Assembly: GCA_013824085.1 (NCBI GenBank)
Contig: PNNF01000001.1
Location: 62,001 to 126,000 of the forward strand
Length of the DNA stretch: 64,000 nt
DNA from: Chlorobiaceae bacterium
GTDB taxonomy: Bacteria; Bacteroidota; Ignavibacteria; Ignavibacteriales; Ignavibacteriaceae
Reading direction: 5' to 3'
Part shown: in pieces, positions 36,221 to 44,746 of the stretch
Numbering within the stretch: position 1 is the stretch's first letter
Layout of the letters: every line of letters starts with the position of its first letter
Notes under the pieces: model-generated
Told to the model about the DNA's origin: nothing
The model's database searches: none
Seen by the model: the letters and a program-made list of their open reading frames with translations, nothing else
Program-made: the position numbers and the translations under genes

Positions 36221-37203
36221 GAAGGTTTTTTTTCTTCTTTTAATTCTGCAAGGTACGAGAGTAAATATTCCTCTAACGGATTTAATTCAAAGATAGACAT
36301 AATTTTATTTCTTGCAGCCGAAGCATTTCTGAAACCTTTCAAGTAACCAGAATAAAATTTTCGATGTTCAACAACTCCACGCTTCTCCCCTTTTAATTCA
36401 ATTGCAAGTTTCAAATGTTTTATGCAAGTAAGAATTTTCATCTCTTCATCGATTTTAATTTTAATCTCTCCAAATTCAAATAATTCTTTTATCTCAGTAA
36501 AAATCCAAGGATTATCAATCGCTCCTCGTGCTATCATTACTGCATCTGCGCCCGTTTCACTAAATGCTCTAATTGCATCTTCTGCTGTCATTACTCCACC
36601 ATTCAGAATTACAGGAATTGAAATTACTTTTTTAATTTCGGGAATCCATTTCCAGTCAGCATCTCCTTTGTGTCCTTGCGCTCGCGTTCTGCAATGTACA
36701 GTTAAAGCTTTTATTCCCACATCTTCCAAACGTTTGGCAACTTCCAAAATATTTATCGAAGTCTCATCCCAACCCAATCTTGTTTTTACAGTTACCGGCT
36801 TGTTCACAGATTTTACAACAGTTTCAACAAGACTTTGAAGATGTTCAGGGGCTTTAAGTAAACCAGCACCCGCGCCACTTCCGACAACATTTTTTACCCA
36901 GCAACCCGCATTGATATCAATAATTTCCGGATTATATGTTTCTGAAATTTTCGCTGCACCCACCATCGATTCAATTTTTCCACCGTAAATCTGAATTCCA
37001 ATTGGTCGCTCCTGATCAGCGAATTCCAATTTTTTGCGTGTCATTTTTGAACCGCGAACTAATCCTTCAGAATTTATAAACTCTGTATAAACTAAATCAG
37101 CACCAAGTTGTTTACAAATAATTCTAAATGAAATGTCTGTAACATCTTCCATTGGTGCGAGCAGAAGTGCATTCTTTATTTTTATCTTTTCAATTTCTAA
37201 CAT
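36217..37203 (-). CDS. tRNA-dihydrouridine synthase, DusB-type
   Basis: The FMN enzyme reduces uridine to dihydrouridine in tRNA loops. The 328 residues include LLLAPMEDVTDISFR near the N-terminus, the active-site cysteine in DINAGCWVKNVVGSGAG near residue 100, and the FMN-phosphate segment LNGGVMTAEDA with DAVMIARGA. The usual Pro after the catalytic Cys is Trp, a change I associate with Bacteroidota-type Dus proteins. It directly abuts the MFS gene upstream and overlaps the PAP2-like gene by four bases. Confidence 0.93.
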   Translation of the reverse strand: MLEIEKIKIKNALLLAPMEDVTDISFRIICKQLGADLVYTEFINSEGLVRGSKMTRKKLEFADQERPIGIQIYGGKIESMVGAAKISETYNPEIIDINAGCWVKNVVGSGAGAGLLKAPEHLQSLVETVVKSVNKPVTVKTRLGWDETSINILEVAKRLEDVGIKALTVHCRTRAQGHKGDADWKWIPEIKKVISIPVILNGGVMTAEDAIRAFSETGADAVMIARGAIDNPWIFTEIKELFEFGEIKIKIDEEMKILTCIKHLKLAIELKGEKRGVVEHRKFYSGYLKGFRNASAARNKIMSIFELNPLEEYLLSYLAELKEEKKPS

Positions 37204-38394
37204 TTATCTTCTCGTCGATTCAGGAACATATTTTGCGAGATAAAAAATTCCAAATAAAAAAATTATTAACGTGAAAAAAGCGCCCGTCAAAAATGGAATT
37301 TCATATCCCAAATATTCAAACGAAATTCCACCCCATAGTGGTCCCAGCATTCTCGCAAACGCCGCAAATGATTGATTAATCCCCAAGACCATTCCTTGTT
37401 CATTCTCTTTCGTAACCTTTGATAACAAGCTTAAAATCGTTGGCTGCAGAATTCCTGTTCCAAGAGAAAGAACGATTCCAATAATTGCCAACCCTAAAAA
37501 ATTACCTCCGTAAGGAAGTAAACCTAATCCAATCATAACAAAAAAAGCACCAAACGTAATTAATATTCTATCTTGAAACTTTTTCGATAGACGTCCCACC
37601 AAACCGCCTTGCACAATAGCTCCAGCAATTCCAATTATGCCAAACAAATATCCTATCTGCAGATCAGAAAAACCATAAGCTTGATAACCAAGCAGTGGAA
37701 ATGTTCCGTAAATATTTGCAACTGAAAAAGTGATTATGAAAAAAAGTAGAATTACAATTGCAACAGAACTATTCTTGAAAACAATTTTTACAGTAGAAAA
37801 TGAAAAAAATAATTTTCTTTTTTCTTGGGATCTATTCTCTTCTTTTAAAGATTCTGGCAAAAAGAAATAACTGAAAATGCACGCCAATAATGAAAATGCC
37901 GCACTAACTAAACCCACAACTTCATAGCCAAATCCAGATAAAATTCCACCGAGCACAGGACCAAAAACAAAACCAAGACCAAAAGCAACACCAATTAATC
38001 CCATTCCTTTTGAGCGATCTTCTTTTGTAGTAACATCAGCAATATAAGCTTGAGCCACTCCAATAGAGCTTCCGCCGATGCCTCCAACTACTCGAGAAAG
38101 CAACAATAAAAAATAAGTATTTGTGTAAGCGAAGATAATATATCCAATTGCATTTAGAAGTAGAGTTACTAAAATTATTTTTCTTCTACCAATTCGATCG
38201 GATAATGCACCAAGCAAAGGATTAAAAATGAATTGAAAAAATGAGTAGAGAGCGAGAGCAATTCCAACTGCTGTTTCATCAACTTTCAATTCACGCGAAG
38301 CAAAAGTTGGAAGTATTGGAATCAACAAACCGAATCCTAAAAGATCTATGAAGACTACAATGAAAATTAATGTAAGTGGTATATTTTTTTTCAT
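37204..38394 (-). CDS. Major facilitator superfamily efflux carrier, TetA-like
   Basis: The 396-residue protein has 12 predicted membrane helices. The loop-2/3 motif A is clear (GALSDRIGRRKIIL near residue 60), and the N-terminus LIFIVVFIDLLGFGLLIPILP is typical of the DHA1/tetracycline-efflux branch. It probably exports small molecules by proton antiport; the substrate cannot be told from sequence and resistance should not be assumed. It ends one base before dusB begins. Confidence 0.88.
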   Translation of the reverse strand: MKKNIPLTLIFIVVFIDLLGFGLLIPILPTFASRELKVDETAVGIALALYSFFQFIFNPLLGALSDRIGRRKIILVTLLLNAIGYIIFAYTNTYFLLLLSRVVGGIGGSSIGVAQAYIADVTTKEDRSKGMGLIGVAFGLGFVFGPVLGGILSGFGYEVVGLVSAAFSLLACIFSYFFLPESLKEENRSQEKRKLFFSFSTVKIVFKNSSVAIVILLFFIITFSVANIYGTFPLLGYQAYGFSDLQIGYLFGIIGIAGAIVQGGLVGRLSKKFQDRILITFGAFFVMIGLGLLPYGGNFLGLAIIGIVLSLGTGILQPTILSLLSKVTKENEQGMVLGINQSFAAFARMLGPLWGGISFEYLGYEIPFLTGAFFTLIIFLFGIFYLAKYVPESTRR

Positions 38395-38412
38395 GCAAAA
38401 AATAAATTTTGA

Positions 38413-39543
38413 TTAATCAATTTTCCGTCCAACCACTTCCCTTGTGTCTTCAAATGCTTCAATCTTTCTTCTTTTTTCTTCAGTTGTTAATTTTAAAATA
38501 TTTTTATAATCAGTTGATTCTGATAAAATTAAATGTTCAACTCCTTTATCAGTTTTGCCACGGAAAACCCAAGTAGGAGTAATGTGAAAATTTTTTATTC
38601 TAATATCGTTAGTAAAAATGTTTTTCTCTAAATCAATATTTAAAATTATTCCTGCATCGGAATAACGCCATTGTTGATTTGAAATAAAATTACCGAGAGA
38701 AAATGCAACTAAACCAGAATCGAGTTTTGCATTTTTTGTCTTAAAATATTTTATCGGTTGTATCACGTGTGGATGACTACCAATAATAATATCTGCTCCG
38801 CTATCAATTGAAAATTGAACAATATTTTTTTGATATGAACTCGGTTCTCTTTTATACTCATCACCGAAGTGATAGTAAATCAAGACTAAATCAGTTCCAA
38901 CATTTCTTGCTGACTTAATATCACGCTCAATCTTTTTTTTATCGATAAGATTTACTAAAAAATCTTTTCCCTTCGGAATTGGAATTCCATTAGTACCAAA
39001 CGTATAAGCGAGAAACGCAATTCTGATACCGTTGATATTAACTATCCGAATTGAATCTCGATCACTTCTTGATTTATGAGTGCCAATGTAAATTAAATCA
39101 TTTGCAATCAATTGGTCAATTGTTCGATGAACTCCAAATTCACCTCTATCCAAAGAATGATTATTTGAAGTTACCAGTAGATCAAATCCAACCTGTTTTA
39201 GTGCCACTGCAAAATCATCAGGCGAATTAAATAACGGATATCCCGTAAATTTTTTTTCTTTCCCCGCTAAAACTGTTTCTAAATTTCCAATTAAAAAATC
39301 TGATTCGTTAAAATATTTTTCAACTTTTCTATAAGCTTTTTTAAAATCAAATGTATCTACGCCAACTTGTGCATTCCTAATCTGCACAGAGTGGCACATC
39401 AAGTCCCCAACAGCCGAGATTCTAATTACAATAGTTGAGTCAACTTTACTTTCATAACTTACAACTCTGTTATCGACAAAATTGTATGAGGTGAAAATTG
39501 AAATTAGAAGAAAAGGGATGACTAAAAGATTTTTTTTTATCAT
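38413..39543 (-). CDS. CapA-family (PGA_cap) metallophosphatase-like protein
   Basis: The 376-residue protein starts with a signal or anchor helix (LLVIPFLLISIFTSYNF). The CapA/PgsA metallophosphatase-like domain follows: SAVGDLMCHSVQI near residue 47, GNLETVLAG, TSNNHSLDRGEFG and GSHPHVIQPI. Family members act in poly-gamma-glutamate capsule synthesis in Bacillus, but most relatives outside it have unknown surface roles. No other capsule gene is present. A strong hairpin lies 15-53 bases upstream of its start. Confidence 0.88.
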   Translation of the reverse strand: MIKKNLLVIPFLLISIFTSYNFVDNRVVSYESKVDSTIVIRISAVGDLMCHSVQIRNAQVGVDTFDFKKAYRKVEKYFNESDFLIGNLETVLAGKEKKFTGYPLFNSPDDFAVALKQVGFDLLVTSNNHSLDRGEFGVHRTIDQLIANDLIYIGTHKSRSDRDSIRIVNINGIRIAFLAYTFGTNGIPIPKGKDFLVNLIDKKKIERDIKSARNVGTDLVLIYYHFGDEYKREPSSYQKNIVQFSIDSGADIIIGSHPHVIQPIKYFKTKNAKLDSGLVAFSLGNFISNQQWRYSDAGIILNIDLEKNIFTNDIRIKNFHITPTWVFRGKTDKGVEHLILSESTDYKNILKLTTEEKRRKIEAFEDTREVVGRKID

Positions 39544-39557
39544 TTGTATCTAACTAT

Positions 39558-39596
39558 AGTGAAAGAAAAATAATTGGATTAATTATTACTTTCACT
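39558..39596. promoter_or_regulatory. Two-part hairpin upstream of the CapA-like gene
   Basis: AGTGAAAG (39558-39565) pairs with CTTTCACT (39589-39596), and inside it AATAATT (39569-39575) pairs with AATTATT (39581-39587) around a 5-base loop. All 15 pairs are perfect, separated by a small 3/1-base internal loop. It lies 15 bases before the CapA-like start, so it could mask or regulate translation, or be an operator. Confidence 0.45.
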
Positions 39597-39710
39597 TCAT
39601 TGCTGTTCTTAAACATAAATTTGCTACTATAAACAAAAAAAATAAAAAATAATTTTGCTTCAATAATAGCAAACAATTCTAATTATCTTTGCCGCCAAAC
39701 AAAGAATAAA

Positions 39711-39784
39711 AGAGTCACCGATTTTAATAGAAGATTAAAAAAACTTTTTTTCTAAAAGAATAATAATTTCTTTTCAGTGACTCT
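39711..39784 (-). terminator. Multi-stem structure downstream of the H1-like gene (terminator or small structured RNA)
   Basis: AGAGTCAC (39711-39718) pairs with GTGACTCT (39777-39784). Between them are two further perfect 7-base hairpins: TTTTAAT with ATTAAAA around AGAAG, and AAAAGAA with TTCTTTT around a 7-base loop. Between these is an A7-C-T7 run. On the minus strand the outer stem is followed by a U-rich stretch (TTTATTC), as expected for a terminator of the histone gene, but the interior is more elaborate than needed. The remainder of the 294-base gap shows nothing else clear. Confidence 0.5.
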
Positions 39785-39837
39785 CAATTTTTCAAATTTA
39801 AGATGGAAACCTATCTACTGGTTCAGCGAACGAAAAA

Positions 39838-40026
39838 TTATGCTTTTGTTTTTCTTTCAACTTTAACTTTTTGAATGTCATTTCTAACATCTTGAGAAAG
39901 TTTTTTTAGATCGCTCAATCCTTTTCGCAAACGTGTTCCAGCAGCTGATTGTCCTTTTTCGTAAAATTTTTGGAAATCAACTTCCAATGATTGAATTGCG
40001 TCAACAAGTTTCTTATAGTTCTCCAC
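39838..40026 (-). CDS. Small H1-like (Hc1/Bacteroidota-type) histone
   Basis: The 62-residue basic protein matches the Bacteroidota histone-H1-like family: an alpha-helical N-terminal half (KLVDAIQSLEVDFQKFYEKG), the conserved AAGTRLRKGLSDLKKL segment, and a Lys/Arg-rich end (VKVERKTKA). It probably binds DNA as an abundant nucleoid protein. The start is GTG with a strong ribosome site AAGGAG eight bases before it, consistent with high expression. It is followed by the multi-stem structure at 39711-39784 and lies 27 bases downstream of the iron-sulfur oxidoreductase gene. Confidence 0.85.
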   Translation of the reverse strand: MENYKKLVDAIQSLEVDFQKFYEKGQSAAGTRLRKGLSDLKKLSQDVRNDIQKVKVERKTKA

Positions 40027-40052
40027 TTTTAGCTCCTTAAATTAATTAATGA

Positions 40053-42056
40053 TTATTGTTTAATATTTTCTAAAATAATTTCAGCAATGTCTTTTACTTC
40101 AACATTCTCTGATTTGTTATGAGCTTTTACTCCATCTGTCATCATTGTCATGCAAAATGGACAAGCCGATGCGATTGTGTTTGCATTAGTATTCAATGCC
40201 TCTTTTGTTCTGACTTCATTGATTCGTTCGCCTTCAACATCTTCCAAGAACATTCGACCTCCACCAGCGCCGCAGCAAAATCCCTTACTTTTGTTTCTTT
40301 CCATTTCAACTAATTCTAAACCATCAATTTGTGATAAAGAATTTCTTGGAGCATCATAAATATTATTATATCTGCCAAGATAACAAGAATCATGAAAAGT
40401 TACTTTATTATTTTTCTCACTGCTCTCCAATTTTATTTTTCCGTCTTGTAGTAAATTATTTATCATCTCTGTATGATGAATGACATCATAATTTCCACCA
40501 AATTGTTTGAACTCATTTTTCAGCGAGTGGTAACAATGTGGACAAGCAGTTACAATTTTTTTAACGTTGTATTGATTAAGAGTTTCGATATTTTCTTTAA
40601 CCAATTGTTGCGCTAAATATTCATTTCCTAAACGACGAGCAGTGTCGCCATTACATTTTTCTTCTGTCCCTAAAATTCTAAAATTCACTCCCCCTTTTTT
40701 CATTATCTGAGCAAACGATCTTGAAACTTTTTTATAACGATTATCAAAAGAACCTGCACAGCCAACCCAAAATAAATAATCGGTATTATTATCTTCAGCC
40801 ATAGTTTTAATTTCTAAACCTCCAGCCCACTCAGCTCTATCCGCTTTGTTGAAAGCCCAAGGAGTATAATTAGTTTCTAAACTTTTGAAAACGTTATTCA
40901 ACTCTGGAGGAAAATTTGATTCACTCAAAACAAGATGACGTCGCATATCTACAATAGAATCAACGTGCTCTATCATCACTGGACACTCTTGAACACAGGC
41001 ATTGCAAGTTGTGCATTGCCAAAGTTCTTTATCAGATATGTAATCGTGAACTAAAGTTTTGTTGAATAGCTCATGTTCAGTTACATTCTTTAATTTCAGA
41101 TTTCCAATCTCTTCAGTTCTTCTTCTGATATCTACAATTATTTTTCGAGGAGATAATGTTTTCCCCGAATTAGCTGCGGGACAAACTGAAGTACATCGCC
41201 CACACTCAGTGCAAGAATATCCATCTAAAAGTTGCTTCCAAGAAAATTTCGTTACATCATCAGCACCAAAAAATTCTAAATTTTCATCTTCAAGATTTAT
41301 CGGCTTAAGTTTATTTTTTTCTTCATCGAGTTTTGCGAAATAGACATTTGGAACCGAAGTCAGAACATGAAGATGTTTTGAGTAAGGTAAATAATTCATA
41401 AATCCAAGAACAAAGAGAATATGAATCCACCAGAATATTTCAAACCAAACTGCAGCAGAATTAGCATCTAACGAACTGAATAGAGTAGTTAGTGATGCAG
41501 TTAGAGGCCGCACTTCATACGGAAGTAATACAAAATTATTTTTTGCAATGTGTGCAACATTTTGTCCGAACATTGAGATGACAATCATCATTATCAACAA
41601 TAGAATAAAAGCTGCATCAACCATTCCACCCTTTTCAACTTGCAAACGAGGAACTTTGTTTACAAATCTACGTTGCAGAGAAAAAATAATTGCAAGAATT
41701 ACTAACACTCCAAAAACATCCTGAACTATTGTAATTGCTGAAAATAAAGGACCAAGAAAAGAGAGATTAAATGGGGAATAAAAACCCTGAATGATAGCTT
41801 CAATCACAGAAAAGATGAAGAGTAAGAATCCCCAAAAAATTAGGAAATGAAGCACTCCTGCAAAAGGTTCTCTAAATAATTTAGATTGCCCAAATGCAAT
41901 AACAATAACATTTTTTACCCGTGCAAAAACGTTATCAAATCTATCTTCTTTTTGACCAATTTTCAGAATTTTCAATAGTCTATTACAACTGAATAAAAAT
42001 AATCCAATCGAAAAAACAAAAAGTGGAATAAAAATTAAATTTTTTATTTCAAACAT
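40053..42056 (-). CDS. Membrane iron-sulfur oxidoreductase, probable ETF:menaquinone oxidoreductase (HdrD/NarI-like fusion)
   Basis: The 667-residue protein has an N-terminal NarI-like membrane domain with about six helices (residues 5-225). Two 4Fe-4S motifs follow (CTECGRCTSVCPAANSG near 283 and CTTCNACVQECP near 345), and then two CCG (DUF224) domains (VTACPHCYHSL, FHDSCYLGRYN, GFCCGAGGGRM, ASACPFCMTMM). This layout matches membrane FeS oxidoreductases (EMO) that pass electrons from acyl-CoA dehydrogenases via electron-transfer flavoprotein to menaquinone. The ETF genes are not here, but an acyl-CoA dehydrogenase gene lies 1.5 kb away. A general heterodisulfide-reductase-like role is the alternative. 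Confidence 0.85.
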   Translation of the reverse strand: MFEIKNLIFIPLFVFSIGLFLFSCNRLLKILKIGQKEDRFDNVFARVKNVIVIAFGQSKLFREPFAGVLHFLIFWGFLLFIFSVIEAIIQGFYSPFNLSFLGPLFSAITIVQDVFGVLVILAIIFSLQRRFVNKVPRLQVEKGGMVDAAFILLLIMMIVISMFGQNVAHIAKNNFVLLPYEVRPLTASLTTLFSSLDANSAAVWFEIFWWIHILFVLGFMNYLPYSKHLHVLTSVPNVYFAKLDEEKNKLKPINLEDENLEFFGADDVTKFSWKQLLDGYSCTECGRCTSVCPAANSGKTLSPRKIIVDIRRRTEEIGNLKLKNVTEHELFNKTLVHDYISDKELWQCTTCNACVQECPVMIEHVDSIVDMRRHLVLSESNFPPELNNVFKSLETNYTPWAFNKADRAEWAGGLEIKTMAEDNNTDYLFWVGCAGSFDNRYKKVSRSFAQIMKKGGVNFRILGTEEKCNGDTARRLGNEYLAQQLVKENIETLNQYNVKKIVTACPHCYHSLKNEFKQFGGNYDVIHHTEMINNLLQDGKIKLESSEKNNKVTFHDSCYLGRYNNIYDAPRNSLSQIDGLELVEMERNKSKGFCCGAGGGRMFLEDVEGERINEVRTKEALNTNANTIASACPFCMTMMTDGVKAHNKSENVEVKDIAEIILENIKQ

Positions 42057-42626
42057 TTATTCTGCATTAAATTTTTTGTAGCCAAAATAAATCGAAGCAG
42101 CAGCAAAAACTTTTATTACTGTCCACAAAGAAAAAATTACAGCACCAAGTGTTAATGAAGCAGATAAATCTTTAATAAAAAAAGCGTCGAGATAAAAAGT
42201 TCCAATTAAAATTATTGATAAGTTTCCTAAGAACATTGCAGTAACAACCATGAAATATGATTTATATTTTTCTACGATTGCCCCAACAATTAAAGCACCC
42301 AATGGAAATGCAATTAAATATCCACCAGTCGGACCAAATAAAATTGGGAGTCCACCCATTCCATTTGCAAAGACAGGAAACCCAACCGCACCAATGAAAA
42401 TATAAAGTAGTTGAGAGATGGCTCCGTTTTTAGCACCTAAAAATGCTCCCGCTAAAACTACTGCTAAAGTTTGTAAAGTGAATGGAACAGGGTTTGCAGG
42501 AATGGAAACTTGTGCAGCAATTATTGTAATTGCAGAGAATGCGACAATAGCAAATAATTGATTTGTAAAGACTCGCTCGAGTGACTTGGAAAAAATATTT
42601 CTTACAGCATCTTGATTTACAGACAT
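42057..42626 (-). CDS. bioY: Biotin transporter substrate-binding (S) subunit BioY
   Basis: The 189-residue protein has six membrane helices and the BioY signatures PANPVPFTLQTLAVVLAGAF near residue 43 and FGPTGGYLIAFPLGA near residue 95. BioY captures biotin in the membrane and may work alone or with an ECF energising module, which is not encoded here. It ends one base from the iron-sulfur oxidoreductase start, and the alpha/beta-hydrolase gene is 12 bases upstream, so the three probably share a transcript. Confidence 0.94.
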   Translation of the reverse strand: MSVNQDAVRNIFSKSLERVFTNQLFAIVAFSAITIIAAQVSIPANPVPFTLQTLAVVLAGAFLGAKNGAISQLLYIFIGAVGFPVFANGMGGLPILFGPTGGYLIAFPLGALIVGAIVEKYKSYFMVVTAMFLGNLSIILIGTFYLDAFFIKDLSASLTLGAVIFSLWTVIKVFAAASIYFGYKKFNAE

Positions 42627-42638
42627 TATGAACCTCGT

Positions 42639-43466
42639 TTAATTATTTCTAAAAAAAAATTCAGTTTTACTTAACAGATCATCAAACTTTTTATTACTAC
42701 CTTCAAAGGGATGTTTTATTTCAAATGTATGCCCAGCATTTTCAATTGAATAAAACTCAGTTAAATTTTTATTTGACCATTCATAAAGCAGTTCCGCTTC
42801 TTCTGATTTTACAGCCAAATCTTGCCTTGCGTGTGCTATTAACAAAGGACGATTTAAGTTTCGCACAGCATTTTCAATATTCAATAAATCATCTTTATTT
42901 TTTAATAAATCTTCGAGCAATGTATAATTTAATTTCATAACTTGCTTTGTTCTCTGATTTAGCACCTCAAAATAACCTTTTTTTTTCCAATTCTCTTTCT
43001 GTCTTTCAGAATATCTATCAAAATTTGCAATCGATGCCCAAACAGCAAGAGCAGTAATTTCTTTTTTCAACTTTGCAGTCAATAACGAAATTGCTCCTCC
43101 ACGACTATGCCCAATTAGATAAATATTTTTATTTAACTTTTCTCCAAAAAAATTATTTTGATACGCATCTAAAAGTTCTGACAACTCTTCTATCTCTAAC
43201 GAAAAAGTATTTGCAGCAAATTTTTCAAGTTGATCAAACTCAAATAGATTATCACCAACACCATTATGAGAAAAATTAAATGCAACTACAAAGTAACCTT
43301 TAGTTGCAAAATAGTCACAAAGATAAGGTCCAAATCCCCAATCTTTAAAACCTTTAAATCCATGCACCAAAAAAATTGCTGGAGAATTCAATAAATTTTC
43401 ATATCCATAACAAGAGATATTAATTTTATTCTGCTTAGAACTAAAAAAGGTAAAATCTTTCTTCAT
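42639..43466 (-). CDS. Alpha/beta-hydrolase, cytosolic
   Basis: The 275-residue protein shows an oxyanion region FLVHGFKGFKDWGFG near residue 33, the nucleophile elbow LIGHSRGGAISLL (Ser near 121), an acid candidate in AHARQDLAVKSEE near 215, and the catalytic His in ENAGHTFEI near 246. There is no signal peptide. It resembles dienelactone-hydrolase or esterase-like proteins; substrate unknown. It has its own promoter candidate (43474-43504) in the divergent gap. Confidence 0.85.
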   Translation of the reverse strand: MKKDFTFFSSKQNKINISCYGYENLLNSPAIFLVHGFKGFKDWGFGPYLCDYFATKGYFVVAFNFSHNGVGDNLFEFDQLEKFAANTFSLEIEELSELLDAYQNNFFGEKLNKNIYLIGHSRGGAISLLTAKLKKEITALAVWASIANFDRYSERQKENWKKKGYFEVLNQRTKQVMKLNYTLLEDLLKNKDDLLNIENAVRNLNRPLLIAHARQDLAVKSEEAELLYEWSNKNLTEFYSIENAGHTFEIKHPFEGSNKKFDDLLSKTEFFFRNN

Positions 43467-43473
43467 TATAATT

Positions 43474-43504
43474 CAAATATGCAGTTTATGAAAAGAAAAG
43501 TCAA
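43474..43504 (-). promoter_or_regulatory. Promoter candidate for the alpha/beta-hydrolase-bioY operon
   Basis: On the minus strand TTGAC (43504-43500) stands 20 bases from CATATTTG (43481-43474), a 7-of-8 match to TAnnTTTG with TTG at the -33 position. On the plus strand of the same 134-base gap, TAAATTTG (43539-43546) matches the -7 element upstream of the acyl-CoA dehydrogenase gene but has no -33 partner. Confidence 0.45.
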
Positions 43505-43600
43505 GAAAATCATTAAAATAATACGAATTTATTTTTTATAAATTTGAAATGGTATCGGCTTTCTTTAATTTTAATTTTATCAAATACGAAATAAGGAAAA

Positions 43601-44746
43601 ATGGATTTTCTATTTAATTCAGAACAAATTATGCTACGCGAAATGGTTAAAGATTTTGCGGATAAAGAGATACGACCAATCGCAAAAAAAATTGACGATG
43701 ATCAAGAAATTCCTAAAGAGCTATTTTCAAAACTTGCACAAGCAGGTTTGTTCGGTACTGCGTTCCCTGAAGAGTATGGTGGTGGTGGATTTGGTGAATT
43801 TGGATTTTGCATTCAGCAAGAAGAAATTTCAAAAGTGTGTGGATCAACGGCAGCAACGATTGGCGCACATCAATCAATTGGTGCAAATGCAATTTATCTC
43901 GGTGGCTCAGCAGAATTGAAAAAAAAATATTTACCCATACTAACTTCAGGTGAATCTATTGCGGCATTCTGTCTTACCGAAGCAGAAGCTGGTTCAGATG
44001 CGTTCAACTTAAAATCTACTGCAAAATTAATTGGCGATAAATGGATTTTAAACGGAACAAAAGTTTGGGTTACTAATGGTGCTTACGCTGATGTATATTC
44101 AGTCTTCGCAAGAACTGAAAATGGAATCTCAGCTTTTGTAGTTGAAAAAAAATTTGATGGTGTTCAAGTTGGTCCCAATGAAAAAAAATTAGGGCTTAAA
44201 GGAAGCGCAACAAATGTGATTACTTTTAATGATGTAGCAATTCCAATAGAAAATTTAATTGGTATTGATGGAAGAGGATTTTTAATTGCGATGGCAACTT
44301 TAAATTCTGGAAGAATAGGTTTAGCCGCTTGTTGCTTGGGCGCGGCAAAAGAGTTGCTCGAAGCTTCTGTTAGTTATGCTAAACAAAGAAAACAATTCAA
44401 CGAGCCGTTGATTAAATTTCAAGCTGTGCAATTTATGATTGCGGAAATCACAACAAAAATTTATTCGATGGAAAGTATGATTTATAGAACTGCAAAACGT
44501 TATGATGATAAAAAAGATATTGTCCAAGAAGCTTCAATGATTAAACTCTATTGCTCCGAAGCTGTTTCTGAAATAGCCGACAAAGCCTTGCAAATACACG
44601 GTGGAATGGGATTCTCCGCAGACTTAAGTATTGAAAGATTTTATCGCGACGCAAGAGTTCTTAGAATTTTTGAAGGAACAAGTGAAATCCAAAAATTAAT
44701 TATTAGTCGGCATGCAATTAAAAAAAATGGTAAGTGGAAATTCTGA
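43601..44746 (+). CDS. Acyl-CoA dehydrogenase
   Basis: The 381-residue flavoenzyme oxidises acyl-CoA to enoyl-CoA and passes electrons to ETF. Visible motifs are AFCLTEAEAGSDA near residue 125, KVWVTNGAYADV near 155, QIHGGMGFSADLSIERFYRDARV near 340 (split here as two conserved runs), and the catalytic Glu in IFEGTSEIQ near 367. This fits the short- and medium-chain branch; chain-length preference is not resolved. It shares bases TGATG with the HisA-like gene. The probable ETF:menaquinone oxidoreductase lies nearby on the other strand. Confidence 0.94.
   Translation: MDFLFNSEQIMLREMVKDFADKEIRPIAKKIDDDQEIPKELFSKLAQAGLFGTAFPEEYGGGGFGEFGFCIQQEEISKVCGSTAATIGAHQSIGANAIYLGGSAELKKKYLPILTSGESIAAFCLTEAEAGSDAFNLKSTAKLIGDKWILNGTKVWVTNGAYADVYSVFARTENGISAFVVEKKFDGVQVGPNEKKLGLKGSATNVITFNDVAIPIENLIGIDGRGFLIAMATLNSGRIGLAACCLGAAKELLEASVSYAKQRKQFNEPLIKFQAVQFMIAEITTKIYSMESMIYRTAKRYDDKKDIVQEASMIKLYCSEAVSEIADKALQIHGGMGFSADLSIERFYRDARVLRIFEGTSEIQKLIISRHAIKKNGKWKF

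Noticed and set aside
36422-36838. 138-codon plus-strand open frame
   Set aside because: It is antisense to the Dus gene, including its active-site region.
44734-44745. GTG start for the HisA-like gene four codons earlier
   Set aside because: ATG 44746 gives the conserved HisA N-terminus and the TGATG coupling seen at other junctions.
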